Assembly (NCBI RefSeq): GCF_013205055.1
Contig: NZ_JABMLF010000003.1
Span: 310,001 to 374,000, forward strand
From: Rathayibacter sp. VKM Ac-2856
GTDB taxonomy: Bacteria > Actinomycetota > Actinomycetes > Actinomycetales > Microbacteriaceae
DNA length: 64,000 bases
Direction: 5' to 3'
This document shows positions 10,199-18,898 of this stretch, one piece after another. The translations under genes and the position numbers were made by a program. The notes under the pieces were generated by a model that saw only the letters and a program-made list of their open reading frames with translations, searched no databases and was not told where the DNA came from. Positions within the stretch are counted from its first letter, which is position 1. The number at the start of each line of letters is the position of its first letter.

Positions 10199-10558
10199 AT
10201 GGCGGCAGCAGGAGTGGCGACGGTATGGGTGCCGGTCGAGGACATGGAGCGGGCGGTCGCGTTCTACCGCGACACCCTCGGCCTCGACTTGATGAGCACC
10301 TCGAGCGACTGGTCGGAGCTCGACGCGGGCGGACTGATGATCGGGCTGAACGCCCGCGAGTCGGCCTCCGTCTCGGCGAGTGGCGGGGCGGTCGTCTCGT
10401 TCCAGCCGGACGGCAGCATCGAGGAGGAGCTCGAGCGGCTGAAGGCCCGCGGAGCCTCGATCGAGGGTGAGATCAGCGACCACGAGTGGGGCCGCATCCT
10501 GCCCTTCAAGGACTCGGAGGGCAACGACCTCCAGTTCTACACGCCGCCGAAGGGCTGA
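10199..10558 (+). CDS. VOC family (glyoxalase/bleomycin-resistance fold) protein
   Basis: A 119-residue single-domain protein of the vicinal oxygen chelate superfamily. It has two beta-alpha-beta-beta-beta halves: WVPVEDMERAVAFYRDTLGLDLM opens the first and FQPDGSIEEELERLKARGASIEGEI the second, ending in FKDSEGNDLQFYTPPKG, a common VOC C-terminus with a metal-ligand Glu/Gln position. These enzymes bind a divalent metal and act on small electrophiles or bind drugs; the substrate cannot be assigned. AAGGAGACCGG precedes the ATG. It is convergent with the histidine kinase gene. Confidence 0.85.
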   Translation: MAAAGVATVWVPVEDMERAVAFYRDTLGLDLMSTSSDWSELDAGGLMIGLNARESASVSASGGAVVSFQPDGSIEEELERLKARGASIEGEISDHEWGRILPFKDSEGNDLQFYTPPKG

Positions 10559-10607
10559 CGGCGGGCGCGGGGCCGACAGACCCCGAGTCGACGGCGCAGA
10601 GCCGACA

Positions 10608-10644
10608 GCGGCGGGGAGGCGGGCCGAGGCCCCCTCCCCGCCGC
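10608..10644. terminator. bidirectional hairpin between VOC and histidine kinase genes
   Basis: GCGGCGGGGAGG (10608-10619) pairs perfectly with CCTCCCCGCCGC (10633-10644), a 12-bp GC stem with a 13-base loop. It lies between two convergent stop codons, the expected place for a shared terminator. No T-tract follows, as is usual at this GC content. Confidence 0.65.
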
Positions 10645-10648
10645 CGCG

Positions 10649-11830
10649 TCACGCCGCCGGGCGCAGCGGCAGCCGACCGGCGAGGCGCGCGCCGCCCAGC
10701 GCGGCCGACGGCGCCAGCTCGATCGATCCTCCGTAGACCGCGAACTGGCGCGACAGCCGCTCGAGCCCCGAGAGCACCGGCCGCGCGGCGAGTCCGCCGC
10801 CGTCGTCGTCGAGACCCACGATCACGGAGTGCTCGGACTCTCCGCGATCGACGTCGAGGTGCAGCCGGACCGCGCGGGCGCCGCCGTGCTTGAGCGCGTT
10901 GGTCAGCGCCTCCTCGATCAGTCGCACCAGCAGCACCCGCTGCTCGAGGGCCACTCCGCGCTCCTCCAGATCCGGGTAGTCCTCGTGCACGTCGAGGTCG
11001 ACCGCGATCTCCGGCGGCAGCCGCGAGATCAGATCGCGGGCGGCGGCCACCAGCCCGTGCTCGATGTCGACCGGGTAGAGCGCCCCGCTGACCGCGCGGA
11101 CCTCCTGCTCGCGCAGCTCGTCGAGCCGGGTCGCCAGACCGCTGAGCCGCTCGGCGGGGACGTCGGCGCGCACGCCCGCGGGAGCCTCCGGATCGGCCGC
11201 CGCGGCGAGCACGCGCAGCTCGGCCGCCAGCAGCACGAGCGTGTTCTGCAGCCGCCCGTGCAGCCCCTGCGCGACCTCGCGGCGCACCCGCAGCTCCTCC
11301 TGCTGCAGCGCCTGCACGGCGTCGACGGCCTGGAGCAGCACCCGGGCGCGCTCCCGCTCCTTCTCGCGCACGCGTCGGGTCGCCTCGACGAGCAGGAAGC
11401 CGAACGACACGATCAGGCCGACCACGACCGCTCCGACCGCGAGCTCCACCACGAGCGCATCGAGCGCGGTCGGCGGATAGATCCCGGTGATCAGCTGCAG
11501 CCCGACACGGACGAGGGCGACGGCGACCGCGATCCCGACGGTCATCAGCAGCCGCCCGGCGCGGGCCCGGCGCTCGGGGCGGAGGGCGGCGACGAGGGCC
11601 ACCGCGAGCCCGATCGCCGTGGTGTTGCAGACCACGCGCACGACGACGTCGAGGACCGGACCGCCCTCGATCCCGCGCACCGTCTGCGACAGCATCCCCA
11701 GGGCGAAGACCGCCTGCAGCGCCGCGAGCACCGCCAGCACGCCGCCGAGCAGGGCGACGATCCGGCAGAGGACCCGGTTGTCCTCCGCGGCGTCCGCGCG
11801 CAGCGGCCGGACGGCGTCCCCCGGCGTCAT
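10649..11830 (-). CDS. sensor histidine kinase, NarL/DesK-like
   Basis: The protein has 393 residues. Four transmembrane helices fall at about 22-46, 60-82, 94-117 and 126-148, followed by a short coiled coil. The dimerisation helix holds the likely phospho-acceptor H191 in REVAQGLHGRLQNTLVLL. The HATPase_c domain has its N-box at EEALTNALKHGG (N311) and a G-box at GLDDDGGGL. No extracellular sensor domain is present, so it probably senses a membrane or intramembrane signal. The start overlaps the stop of the response regulator gene (ATGA, 11827-11830), so the kinase is second in the operon. Confidence 0.88.
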   Translation of the reverse strand: MTPGDAVRPLRADAAEDNRVLCRIVALLGGVLAVLAALQAVFALGMLSQTVRGIEGGPVLDVVVRVVCNTTAIGLAVALVAALRPERRARAGRLLMTVGIAVAVALVRVGLQLITGIYPPTALDALVVELAVGAVVVGLIVSFGFLLVEATRRVREKERERARVLLQAVDAVQALQQEELRVRREVAQGLHGRLQNTLVLLAAELRVLAAAADPEAPAGVRADVPAERLSGLATRLDELREQEVRAVSGALYPVDIEHGLVAAARDLISRLPPEIAVDLDVHEDYPDLEERGVALEQRVLLVRLIEEALTNALKHGGARAVRLHLDVDRGESEHSVIVGLDDDGGGLAARPVLSGLERLSRQFAVYGGSIELAPSAALGGARLAGRLPLRPAA

Positions 11831-12492
11831 CGCGTGTGCTCGAGGAACAGCAGGGTCGCGTCCACCCGCGGGTTGCGCGCGCCGTCGGAGCGCAGGCCGA
11901 GCGCGCCGTAGAGGGCGTTGACGTGGTTGTCGACCGAGCGGACCGCGATGCCGAGCTGCTCCGCGATCGCCGCGTTCGTGAGCCCCGAGGAGAGCGCGAC
12001 GAGCACCTCGTACTGGCGGCGGCTGAGAGCATCGACGGGCGAGCTGCGGCGGGCGGTGCGCGCGGCGACCAGGGCGGGATCGAGCACGGTCCGGCCGTCA
12101 AGGGTCGCCCGGATCGCCGTCATCAGCGCGCCGGAGGTGAGCGAGGAGGTCTTCGAGAGGTAGCTCCAGCCGCGCACCTCGGCACGTCCGAGCCGGAGGA
12201 AGCGGTGCATCGAGTCGACCGCGGAGAGCAGCACGACGGCCAGCTCGGGGTCGGCGGCGCGCAGCTCGCGGCCGAGCTCGATCCCGTCGCCGTCGCCCAG
12301 CTCGATGTCGATCACGGCGACGTCGACCTCGGCGGGCCGGATCCGCCGGCGCGCCTCCGCCGCGGAGGACGCCTCGACGACGCTCCGGACGCCGGGCACC
12401 CCGCGCAGGAGCGACGCGAGCATCTGGCGGTAGAGCGGCTGGTCGTCGACGACGGCGAGCCGCAGCTCCCGCAGACCACCCACCGTTGTCAC
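11827..12492 (-). CDS. LuxR/NarL-type response regulator
   Basis: With the GTG at 12492 the product has 221 residues, the usual size. The receiver domain begins LRLAVVDDQPLYRQML, with the acidic pair near the start and phospho-acceptor D62 in VAVIDIELGDGDG. The C-terminal LuxR helix-turn-helix reads LSRRQYEVLVALSSGLTNAAIAEQLGIAVRSVDNHV. It should bind DNA after phosphorylation by the kinase encoded next, with which it overlaps by ATGA. The frame stays open to a TTG at 12576, but no good ribosome-binding site supports it; the start is uncertain by up to 28 codons. Confidence 0.87.
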   Translation of the reverse strand: MTTVGGLRELRLAVVDDQPLYRQMLASLLRGVPGVRSVVEASSAAEARRRIRPAEVDVAVIDIELGDGDGIELGRELRAADPELAVVLLSAVDSMHRFLRLGRAEVRGWSYLSKTSSLTSGALMTAIRATLDGRTVLDPALVAARTARRSSPVDALSRRQYEVLVALSSGLTNAAIAEQLGIAVRSVDNHVNALYGALGLRSDGARNPRVDATLLFLEHTR

Positions 12493-12623
12493 ACCGGATA
12501 TCTTGACCCGCGCCTCGGCGCAGGAGGTCCGCGAAGAGCCCTCAGAGGCCCTCGACCCCCACGAAGGGGGGCTCAACCGCGGGACTGGAACTCGCGTGGA
12601 CCGCCTTGTTGAGACACTTCATC

Positions 12624-13019
12624 TCATACTGGAGGCAGGACCGCACCCGTGAGGGCCACGCCGAGGACGGCCGCAGCGAGCGCCGCCGCCCACATCCCGA
12701 GCCCGTAGCCGAGTCCGGCCGCCCAGCGCCGCTCGAGCAGCATCCGCGCCGCCTCGACGCTCGCCGTGCTGAACGTCGTGAAGCCGCCGAGGACGCCGGT
12801 GCCGAGGACGAGTCGCCAGGTCTCGTCGAGGCGCCCGCCGAGGGCGAGCCCCGTGACGATCCCGAGCAGCAGCGAGCCGGAGACGTTGATGAGGAGCGTC
12901 CCCACCGGCCAGCGCACGGGGATCACCGCGCGGGCCACTCCGTCGAGGACGAGCCGGGCCGCGGCGCCGACGCCGCCCGCGAGGGCGACGCAGAGGAGGA
13001 GGAGCGGCTGCGTCATCAC
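12624..13019 (-). CDS. crcB: fluoride ion channel CrcB/Fluc, second copy
   Basis: A 131-residue membrane protein with four helices. It has the Fluc hallmarks GTLLINVSGSLLLG (pore asparagine) and GVLGGFTTFSTASVEA (phenylalanine box and Na+ site). Fluc channels export fluoride passively as dual-topology dimers; paired genes usually encode heterodimer halves of opposite orientation. The GTG at 13019 overlaps the stop of the other crcB gene by GTGA and is followed at once by ATG, so translation starts at one of these adjacent codons. It is the last gene of usp-crcB-crcB. Confidence 0.92.
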   Translation of the reverse strand: MMTQPLLLLCVALAGGVGAAARLVLDGVARAVIPVRWPVGTLLINVSGSLLLGIVTGLALGGRLDETWRLVLGTGVLGGFTTFSTASVEAARMLLERRWAAGLGYGLGMWAAALAAAVLGVALTGAVLPPV

Positions 13020-13492
13020 GCCGGGCTCTCGTGGCGCCGACCCGCGAGCAGGACGCCGAGCGCCGCGGCGAGGGTGCCGAGCACGAGGGTGCCGCCTGCG
13101 TAGAGGAGGACCTCGGCCCAGCGACCGCCCTCGAGGAGCGCCGCGGTGTCGAGGGAGAAGGTGCTGTATGTCGTGAAGCCGCCGAGCACACCGGTGCCGA
13201 GGAGGAGGCGGAGCGTGCGGCGCCGGCCGGCGTCCGGTCCGCGGCGCGCGAGGCCGGCGAGCAGGAGGCCGAGCAGGAAGGCGCCGACGAGGTTGACCAC
13301 GATCGTCGCCACGGGGACGGCGCCGAGCGGAGGCAGGGCGAGCGCGGTCCCGTAGCGGGCGGCCGTGCCCACCGCGCCGCCCGCGGCGACCAGGAGGATC
13401 GCGCTCGGCCGCAGGTGCAGCGGCGGCGCGGACGACGGCGTCGCGGACGACGGCGGAGCGGGCGACGGCGTCGCGGGCAGCGGGCCGGTCAC
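13016..13492 (-). CDS. crcB: fluoride ion channel CrcB/Fluc, first copy
   Basis: The protein has 158 residues and four transmembrane helices, with VATIVVNLVGAFLLG and GVLGGFTTYSTFSLDTAA as the family motifs. It is preceded by about 30 residues rich in Pro, Ser and Thr (PATPSPAPPSSATPSSAPP), which the partner lacks. The GTG at 13492 overlaps the stop of the universal stress gene (GTGA). It probably forms a heterodimeric fluoride channel with the neighbouring copy. I found no match to the fluoride riboswitch core upstream of the operon, so regulation by fluoride is not shown. Confidence 0.92.
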   Translation of the reverse strand: MTGPLPATPSPAPPSSATPSSAPPLHLRPSAILLVAAGGAVGTAARYGTALALPPLGAVPVATIVVNLVGAFLLGLLLAGLARRGPDAGRRRTLRLLLGTGVLGGFTTYSTFSLDTAALLEGGRWAEVLLYAGGTLVLGTLAAALGVLLAGRRHESPA

Positions 13493-14013
13493 TCCCCCGT
13501 GGCCCACGGGACGCGCCGCCGGGTGCCCCCGTCCGCGCGGGGGACGACGAGCACGGGGCGGTGCTGGCGGTGCGCGAGGTGGACGGCGACGCTGCCGCTG
13601 AGGAACTCGGCGATGCCGGCGAGCATGCCCGCCTCGCGGGTGCCGACCACGATCATCCGCGCGTCGACCTCCTCGGCGACATCGGTCAGGACCAGCGCCG
13701 GCTCGCCCTGGACGGTGCGCAGCGTCCAGTCGACTGCCGTGCCCGAGAGGGCGGACTCGATCTCCGCGCGGAGTCCGGGCGGCTCGGTGGGGCCGTCGTC
13801 GCCGCCGCCGGAGCGGGGCACGAGACCGACCGGGATCCCGCCCGTCATCGGGTCGACGTACTCGCCGACGAGGTACGGATCGCCGACCACGGTGAGCAGC
13901 AGCAGTGGAGCACCGAGCCCGGCGGCGAGCCCGGCGGCGGTGCGGACGACCTCGGGACGCTGCCCGTCGACGACGCCGACGAGCACGGGTCCGGAGGGGG
14001 TGGATTCGGTCAT
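13489..14013 (-). CDS. universal stress protein (UspA family)
   Basis: The 174-residue product starts at the ATG at 14013, backed by GGAAGGAG seven bases upstream. It opens with a VLVGVVDGQRPEVVRTAAGLAAGLGAPLLLLTVV strand-helix-strand and ends with ARMIVVGTREAGMLAGIAEFLSGSVAVHLAHRQHRPVLVVP, the UspA C-terminal motif (G-2x-G-9x-GS variant) that binds ATP in many members. A 40-residue insert (PMTGGIPVGLVPRSGGGDDG) sits in the middle. The gene heads an operon with two crcB genes, so a role in ionic or fluoride stress is plausible but inferred. Confidence 0.85.
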   Translation of the reverse strand: MTESTPSGPVLVGVVDGQRPEVVRTAAGLAAGLGAPLLLLTVVGDPYLVGEYVDPMTGGIPVGLVPRSGGGDDGPTEPPGLRAEIESALSGTAVDWTLRTVQGEPALVLTDVAEEVDARMIVVGTREAGMLAGIAEFLSGSVAVHLAHRQHRPVLVVPRADGGTRRRVPWATGE

Positions 14014-14217
14014 GGACGGCTCCTTCCCTTGTCGCTCCATCCTCCCACCGGGGTCCGTCCGGGGGGCGACGCCGAGCGACGAGTTCGACCGTGATCATTC
14101 CGTTACCGGGCGGGTGCGGGCTAGAGTGACACGTCGCCGGGCCCTGCCGGCGCCCTGGATCGGCTCGCAGCCCCCGCTGCGCCGGCCCCGAGTCCCCCAC
14201 CCGAGGAGAGCGCACGC

Positions 14218-15186
14218 GTGTCGACCACTGGCATTCCCGTCCCGCAGGAGTGTCCCGACACCTCTTCCCCCGCGCCCGTGCACCTCACCCGCCGCGAGGC
14301 GCGCGCCGCCGAGGCCGCCGCCCTCGCGCAGCCGGCCCGGGCTGAGGCCGGCGCCGCGCCCGCCCGCATCGCGCCCGCCCGCATCGCCCCGGCCCGGGTC
14401 GAGCCGGCCGCCACCGCTCCTGCGCAGCCGGCGCCCGCCGCCGCCGCTCCCCCGCGACCCGCGCCCGCCCGCACCGGCTCGCTCAGCCGCCGCACCCTCG
14501 GCTTCGCCACCTTCTCCATCGTGGGCGGTCTCTTCGCCACCGCGGCCCTCCCCGCCTACGGCGCCCGCAGCACCGCCGCGACGGCGGGCGGCACCGCAGC
14601 GAACCGGGTCGGCCTGCAGAACCTCACCGTCTCGTCGGAGGCGGCCGGGCAGACCGCCGTCCGCGACGCGTTCGCCGCCCCCACCCAGGCGCAGCTCGAC
14701 GAGGCCAGCCGCCAGGCGGCGGTGCTCCAGAACTCGAACGGCGGCGGCTTCAGCACCGTGCAGACCCGCGCCGTCGGTGACGACTACCCGTGGCCCTCCG
14801 AGACGATCGACGACGACGGCGGCGGACTCTCGCCGCTCGGCTACTACTACCGCGAGTGCGTCGACTTCGTGGCCTGGCGCCTCAACCGCGACGCCGGCGC
14901 GACCGCCGCGCCCTGGAAGTACACCTGGGGCAACATCACCCCGATGGGCGGCAGCGCCTGGGAGTGGCCGGACAACTGGGCCGCGAAGGGCTGGGCCACC
15001 AGCGCGGTGCCCATCGTCGGCTGCGTCGCCTGGTGGACCTACAACCACGTCTCCTACGTCCAGAAGGTCAACGACGACGGCACCGTGCTCCTCGAGGAGT
15101 ACAACTACGGCGGCCGCCACAGCTACGTCACCCGCACCTTCCCCACGGCGCAGGTCCCCCTCTTCCTCTACCCGCCGGCCCTCTAG
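14218..15186 (+). CDS. membrane-anchored or secreted CHAP-domain peptidoglycan hydrolase
   Basis: The 322-residue product opens with a long cytoplasmic Ala/Pro/Arg-rich segment (residues 25-85, with repeated APARIAPARI units), one membrane segment at 93-113, then an exported part. The CHAP domain fills residues about 185-320, with catalytic C214 in YYRECVDFVAWRL and H277 in TYNHVSYVQ; the final strand is EEYNYGGRHSYVTRTF. CHAP proteins cut amide bonds in peptidoglycan during growth or division. GAGGAG precedes the GTG. The 200-base leader contains a CGCCGG/CCGGCG hairpin but no riboswitch consensus I recognise. Confidence 0.88.
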   Translation: MSTTGIPVPQECPDTSSPAPVHLTRREARAAEAAALAQPARAEAGAAPARIAPARIAPARVEPAATAPAQPAPAAAAPPRPAPARTGSLSRRTLGFATFSIVGGLFATAALPAYGARSTAATAGGTAANRVGLQNLTVSSEAAGQTAVRDAFAAPTQAQLDEASRQAAVLQNSNGGGFSTVQTRAVGDDYPWPSETIDDDGGGLSPLGYYYRECVDFVAWRLNRDAGATAAPWKYTWGNITPMGGSAWEWPDNWAAKGWATSAVPIVGCVAWWTYNHVSYVQKVNDDGTVLLEEYNYGGRHSYVTRTFPTAQVPLFLYPPAL

Positions 15187-15240
15187 CGACGGAACCCGCC
15201 GCCTCGCGGGTCGCTCACCGTCTCCGCGCGGAGCCGTCCC

Positions 15241-15367
15241 TGCTGATCGAGTAGCCCTCGCAGAGGGCGTATCGAGATCCACCACCGTCAGAAGGACGAG
15301 TCTGCAGACCGCTCTGCTGAGGATGGGCGGGTCTCGATACGCCCCTGCGGGGCTACTCGACCAGCAT
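15241..15367. repeat. palindromic repeat family B, copy 1
   Basis: The left arm TGCTGATCGAGTAGCCC...GGGCGTATCGAGATC (15241-15280) is complementary to the right arm TCTCGATACGCCC...GGGCTACTCGACCAGCA (15329-15367), giving a stem of nearly 40 bases with internal mini-hairpins and a loop of about 50 bases. It lies between the convergent CHAP gene and the HicB-like pseudogene. Confidence 0.85.
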
Positions 15368-15382
15368 GGGAGCCCTGCCCCC

Positions 15383-15637
15383 TCATCGGATCCCGAAGCC
15401 GTCCCCACCGTCTTCGCGCCACGCCGCCCCGGCGGCGGGAGTCACGTGCACGGTGACCGTGACGCGCACCTCCTCCTCCGGCACGTTCAGGAAGAGGGCA
15501 GCGACCTCGCGAGCGACGGCGTTCACCTCGCCGACCGTCCTGGCCTACCCGACCGAGTCGAGCTCCGGGATGGTCACGAGCCACCATCGCCCGTCCCGCT
15601 CGGCGGTCGCGGTGAAGTCGTACCTGGTCACGGTCAT
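15383..15637 (-). pseudogene. HicB-like antitoxin, inactivated by one nonsense codon
   Basis: Translated from the ATG at 15637 (AGGAGG directly upstream), the frame reads MTVTRYDFTATAERDGRWWL, VTIPELDSVG, then a TAG at 15545-15547, then ARTVGEVNAVAREVAALF and on to a TGA at 15383-15385. The pattern is that of a short HicB-type fold, where a Q usually precedes ART, so CAG to TAG would explain the stop. All other codons are intact, which suggests a recent change. The frame just upstream (about 15640-15803) contains FAVFVTKPEKYRDVVSFPHAG and IRSLGELRQED, weakly like a decayed HicA toxin; that part is speculative. Confidence 0.65.
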
Positions 15638-15873
15638 CCTCCTGGCGCAGTTCCCCGAGGCTCCGGATCTCGTGGCTGCTCGCGCCTCGGCCACGAGCAC
15701 TCGAACCCGCGTGAGGGAACGACACGACGTCCCGATACTTCTCGGGCTTCGTCACGAAGACAGCAAAGTCCCCCTCGCGCCCGCAAGGAAAGGGGGCTGG
15801 CATACCGGCGCGCGATGCGGGGCCGCTCACGTTCTCGCGGGCACCTCGCCGCACCTCTCGGGGCCGGCCGGCC

Positions 15874-16608
15874 TCAGTGGCGCGCGGGGAGGGTGGCGAG
15901 GACGGCCAGGAGGGCGGCGAAGGCGGGGGTGCGCGGGTCGATCGGGGCGTAGTGGTCCGCGTCCGGGAGCTCGACGAGGCGCGCGGACGGGTGCGCTGCG
16001 GCGTACCGGCGCGCCTGCTCGATCGGGACCTCGTCGTCACGGTCGCCGTGCAGCAGCACCGTCGGCATCGGCGGGGCGGGGAGCTGCGCGGGGTCGAGGT
16101 CGTCCAGCCGGCCGTCCGGCCCGAGCATCTCCGCGACGGCGCCGTCGCCCAGGCGCTCGTCGGCGGCAGCGCGCAGGTCGAGCACTCCGGCCAGCGAGAC
16201 GACGGCGTCGACGTGCGGGGACGGGTGCGCGGCCTGCGACCAGACGGCCAGGTGGCCGCCCGCGGAGTGGCCGAGCAGCACCGTGCGCGGGCGCTGCTCG
16301 GCGGGGACGAGCGACGGGAGCGCCGCGATCGCCGCGCGGACGTCGTCGACCGTGCCGGGCAGGCCGCCGCCCGGATCGCCGACCCGGCGGTACTCGATCA
16401 GCAGCGCCGACCAGCCCGCGTCAGCGAGTGCGGCGGCGAGCGGACGGGCGTGCGCGCGGTCCCAGCGCGCGCGCCAGAAGCCGCCGTGCACGATCAGCAC
16501 GAGCCCGCGGCCCGCGCCCCGGTGCAGCTCGGCGATCTGCTCGGGCGCGTCCCCGTAGCGCAAGCACTCGTCCGGCTCGCGCGCGACGAGCTCGAGCACG
16601 TCGCTCAC
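15874..16608 (-). CDS. kynB: kynurenine formamidase-like alpha/beta hydrolase
   Basis: This 244-residue alpha/beta hydrolase has the HGGFW oxyanion motif (H41-W45) typical of arylformamidases, nucleophile S115 in GHSAGGH, and the DADHYAP histidine near the C-terminus. In the kynurenine pathway such enzymes hydrolyse N-formylkynurenine to kynurenine. The GTG at 16608 overlaps the kynureninase stop (GTGA, 16605-16608). That coupling to kynU is the main reason for the functional call, as the fold alone would also fit other esterases. It is unrelated in sequence to the metal-dependent KynB of pseudomonads, so the symbol is functional only. Confidence 0.75.
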   Translation of the reverse strand: MSDVLELVAREPDECLRYGDAPEQIAELHRGAGRGLVLIVHGGFWRARWDRAHARPLAAALADAGWSALLIEYRRVGDPGGGLPGTVDDVRAAIAALPSLVPAEQRPRTVLLGHSAGGHLAVWSQAAHPSPHVDAVVSLAGVLDLRAAADERLGDGAVAEMLGPDGRLDDLDPAQLPAPPMPTVLLHGDRDDEVPIEQARRYAAAHPSARLVELPDADHYAPIDPRTPAFAALLAVLATLPARH

Positions 16609-17873
16609 GCGCCGCCGTGAGCCTCTCGGGAGTCGTCGCGCGCCCCCTCCAGGAGCAGGTCGCGGACCGCCGTGACGACGATCTCGACCTCGGCGAACGA
16701 CGTGGACAGCGGCGAGAGCCCGAGGCGGATCCCGCTCGGCGTCCGGAAGTCCGGGATGATCCCGCGCTCCCACAGCACCGGCACCATCGCGGCGAAGTCC
16801 GGGTGGTCGACGGTGATGTGACCGCCGCGGCGGGCGGGCTCGCGCGTGGTCGACAGCTCCACGCCGAGCGGGGCGAGGTGCTCGTCGAAGAGCTCGACGG
16901 CGAAGGCGGTCAGCGCGATCGACTTGGCGTGGATCGCGGGCAGTCCGGCCTCCTCGATCAGGTCGAGCATCGCCTGCATCGCCAGCATCCCGACGATCGG
17001 CGGCGTCCCGCTGAGGAAGCGGCGGATCCCGTCGGCGGGGTCGTACGACTCCCCCATCCGGAACGAGTCCTTCACGCCCATCCAGCCCTGGATCGGCTGC
17101 GCGGCGCCGGCGATCAGCTCGCGGCGCACGTAGAGGAAGGCGGGCGCGCCCGGCCCGCCGTTGAGGTACTTGTAGGTGCAGCCCGTCGCGAGGTCCACGC
17201 CCCAGGCGTCCAGCTCGATCGGCAGCACGCCGACCGAGTGGCAGACGTCCCAGAGCACCAGCGCGCCATGCTCGTGCACGATGCCGGTGATGGTCGGGAC
17301 GTCGGCGGCGTAGCCGGAGCGGTAGGCGACCTGGCTCAGCACGACCACGGCCGTGTCGGGGCCGACGACCGCGCGGACGTCCTCGGGGGTCACTCCGCTG
17401 CCGGACTCGGTCTCGATCCAGCGGATCGTCGCGCCGGTCTCGGCGGCGATGCCCTCGACCACGAAGCGGTCGGTCGGGAAGTTGCCGCGGTCGATGACGA
17501 TCTCGTGGCGATCGGGCCGCGCGCTCAGTCCGGTGCGGATCAGCTTGTAGAGCGAGACCGTGGTCGAGTCGCCGACGACGACCTGGCCGGGAGCGGCGCC
17601 GAGCACGGCCGAGCCGAGGCGGTCGCCGAGGGTCAGCGGCAGCTGGAACCAGCTGTCGTCCCAGCCGCGGATGAGGCGGTGGCCCCAGTCCTGCTCGACG
17701 AACGCGGCGTAGCGCTCGGTGAGGACCTTCAGCGGGCGGCCGAGCGAGTTGCCGTCGACGTAGGCGGGGAGGGCCGGGTCGTCCGCGCCGACGAAGCAGG
17801 AGCGGTAGCCGGCGAGCGGGTCGAGCCGGTCGAGCTCGGCCGCGGAGGAGCGGACGGTCTGGTCGAGGGCCAC
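16605..17873 (-). CDS. kynU: kynureninase
   Basis: The 422-residue protein is of the PLP-dependent aspartate aminotransferase fold, kynureninase branch. Visible marks are YVDGNSLGRPL near residue 38, GDSTTVSLYKL, the RGNFPTDRFV segment, the PLP-contacting WDVCHSVG near 208-215 and the Schiff-base lysine K235 in TGCTYKYLNGGPG, followed by the QGWMG motif. It cleaves kynurenine to anthranilate and alanine, or 3-hydroxykynurenine to 3-hydroxyanthranilate. The GTG at 17873 is preceded by GAGGAGG. It forms an operon with the formamidase; no tryptophan dioxygenase is seen in the window. Confidence 0.93.
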   Translation of the reverse strand: MALDQTVRSSAAELDRLDPLAGYRSCFVGADDPALPAYVDGNSLGRPLKVLTERYAAFVEQDWGHRLIRGWDDSWFQLPLTLGDRLGSAVLGAAPGQVVVGDSTTVSLYKLIRTGLSARPDRHEIVIDRGNFPTDRFVVEGIAAETGATIRWIETESGSGVTPEDVRAVVGPDTAVVVLSQVAYRSGYAADVPTITGIVHEHGALVLWDVCHSVGVLPIELDAWGVDLATGCTYKYLNGGPGAPAFLYVRRELIAGAAQPIQGWMGVKDSFRMGESYDPADGIRRFLSGTPPIVGMLAMQAMLDLIEEAGLPAIHAKSIALTAFAVELFDEHLAPLGVELSTTREPARRGGHITVDHPDFAAMVPVLWERGIIPDFRTPSGIRLGLSPLSTSFAEVEIVVTAVRDLLLEGARDDSREAHGGA

Positions 17874-17998
17874 GGCGGCCCTCCTCTCGTGTGGGGTGCG
17901 GTGCGCTCGGGCGGGCGCGACGGTGCGGGATGCGCAGGGGGACCACCACAGTCGCACGAACCGCCCGCTCGGGACAGCACTCGCGCGAGGATGGGCGC

Positions 17999-18895
17999 GT
18001 GACCTCCTCCGCCGCACCCGTCGACCGCCCGCGCCTGCTCCCGAGTCTCGGCGTCGGAGCCGCCGCCGGGGTGCTCGGGCTGCTGCCGTGGCTGCTCACC
18101 GGACTGCGGCTGCCGCTGCAGAACCTGTGGGCGACCGACGTGGCGCCGGAGGAGATGCCGCTCGCGCTGCTGCCCTTCAGCCAGTACTCGCTGACGCTGA
18201 TCGTCTCGGTGATCGTGACCGGGTCCGCGCTCGCCGGGCTCGCCGCGCGGCTCGGCCGTGGCCGCCTGGGTCCGCTCGGGGCCGCGCTCGGTGCCGTCGG
18301 CGTGCAGGCGATCGCCCTGGCGCAGTCGGCGCTGACCGTGGCGGCCGGGCTGCGGGAGGACCGCTGGTCAGGTCTCTACCTCGGCGCGATCACGGCCGGC
18401 ACCGTGGGGGCGATCGCGGTCGGCGCGCTGATCCTGGTGCTGATCGCGCGGGCGCCGCGGCCGGGCGCGACGATCGCGATCGCGCTCGCGGCGGTGACCG
18501 CCGGCGGCTGGCTGACCGGTGTGGTCGCTCCGCTCAGCCGCGACGGGTCGGGCGCCGGCCTCGCGCTGCTGAACGCGGTGCAGTGGCTGCCGGGGATCCT
18601 CGCCGGCCTCGCCCTCGCCTGGTGCGGGGTCCTCTCCGCCGGCCGCGTGATCGCCTGGATCGTGAGCCTCGCCGTGCTCTGGGTCGGGCCGGTGCTGGTC
18701 ACCGCCGTCTCCGCCGCCGCGGGCACGCGGGTGCTGGCCCGCTACCCGCTCGAGATGCTCGACTACGCCCAGGGCGTCTTCACCAGCGCGCTGATGCTGC
18801 CCGCCGTCTCGCTCCGCACCCCGGCGACGGCCCTCGTCGTCGCCGCCCTCGGCGTCGCGACCCTGCGCGCGCTGGTCGCCCGCCGCACCCCGTGA
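17999..18895 (+). CDS. polytopic membrane protein of unknown function
   Basis: The 298-residue protein starts at a GTG (GAGGA about nine bases upstream) and has seven to eight hydrophobic segments, with a first periplasmic loop RLPLQNLWATDVAPEEMPLALLPFSQYS. The remainder is simple Ala/Leu/Gly/Val membrane sequence without charged pore or transporter motifs. It is transcribed divergently from kynU across 125 bases, so it might be part of the same regulatory unit. Similar uncharacterised integral membrane proteins are common in Microbacteriaceae; no function can be given. Confidence 0.7.
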   Translation: MTSSAAPVDRPRLLPSLGVGAAAGVLGLLPWLLTGLRLPLQNLWATDVAPEEMPLALLPFSQYSLTLIVSVIVTGSALAGLAARLGRGRLGPLGAALGAVGVQAIALAQSALTVAAGLREDRWSGLYLGAITAGTVGAIAVGALILVLIARAPRPGATIAIALAAVTAGGWLTGVVAPLSRDGSGAGLALLNAVQWLPGILAGLALAWCGVLSAGRVIAWIVSLAVLWVGPVLVTAVSAAAGTRVLARYPLEMLDYAQGVFTSALMLPAVSLRTPATALVVAALGVATLRALVARRTP

Positions 18896-18898
18896 CCC

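Noticed and set aside
14014-14217. Fluoride riboswitch before the usp-crcB-crcB operon, or a c-di-AMP riboswitch before the CHAP gene, in the shared divergent gap
   Set aside because: Neither consensus core could be found in either orientation; only small GC hairpins are visible.
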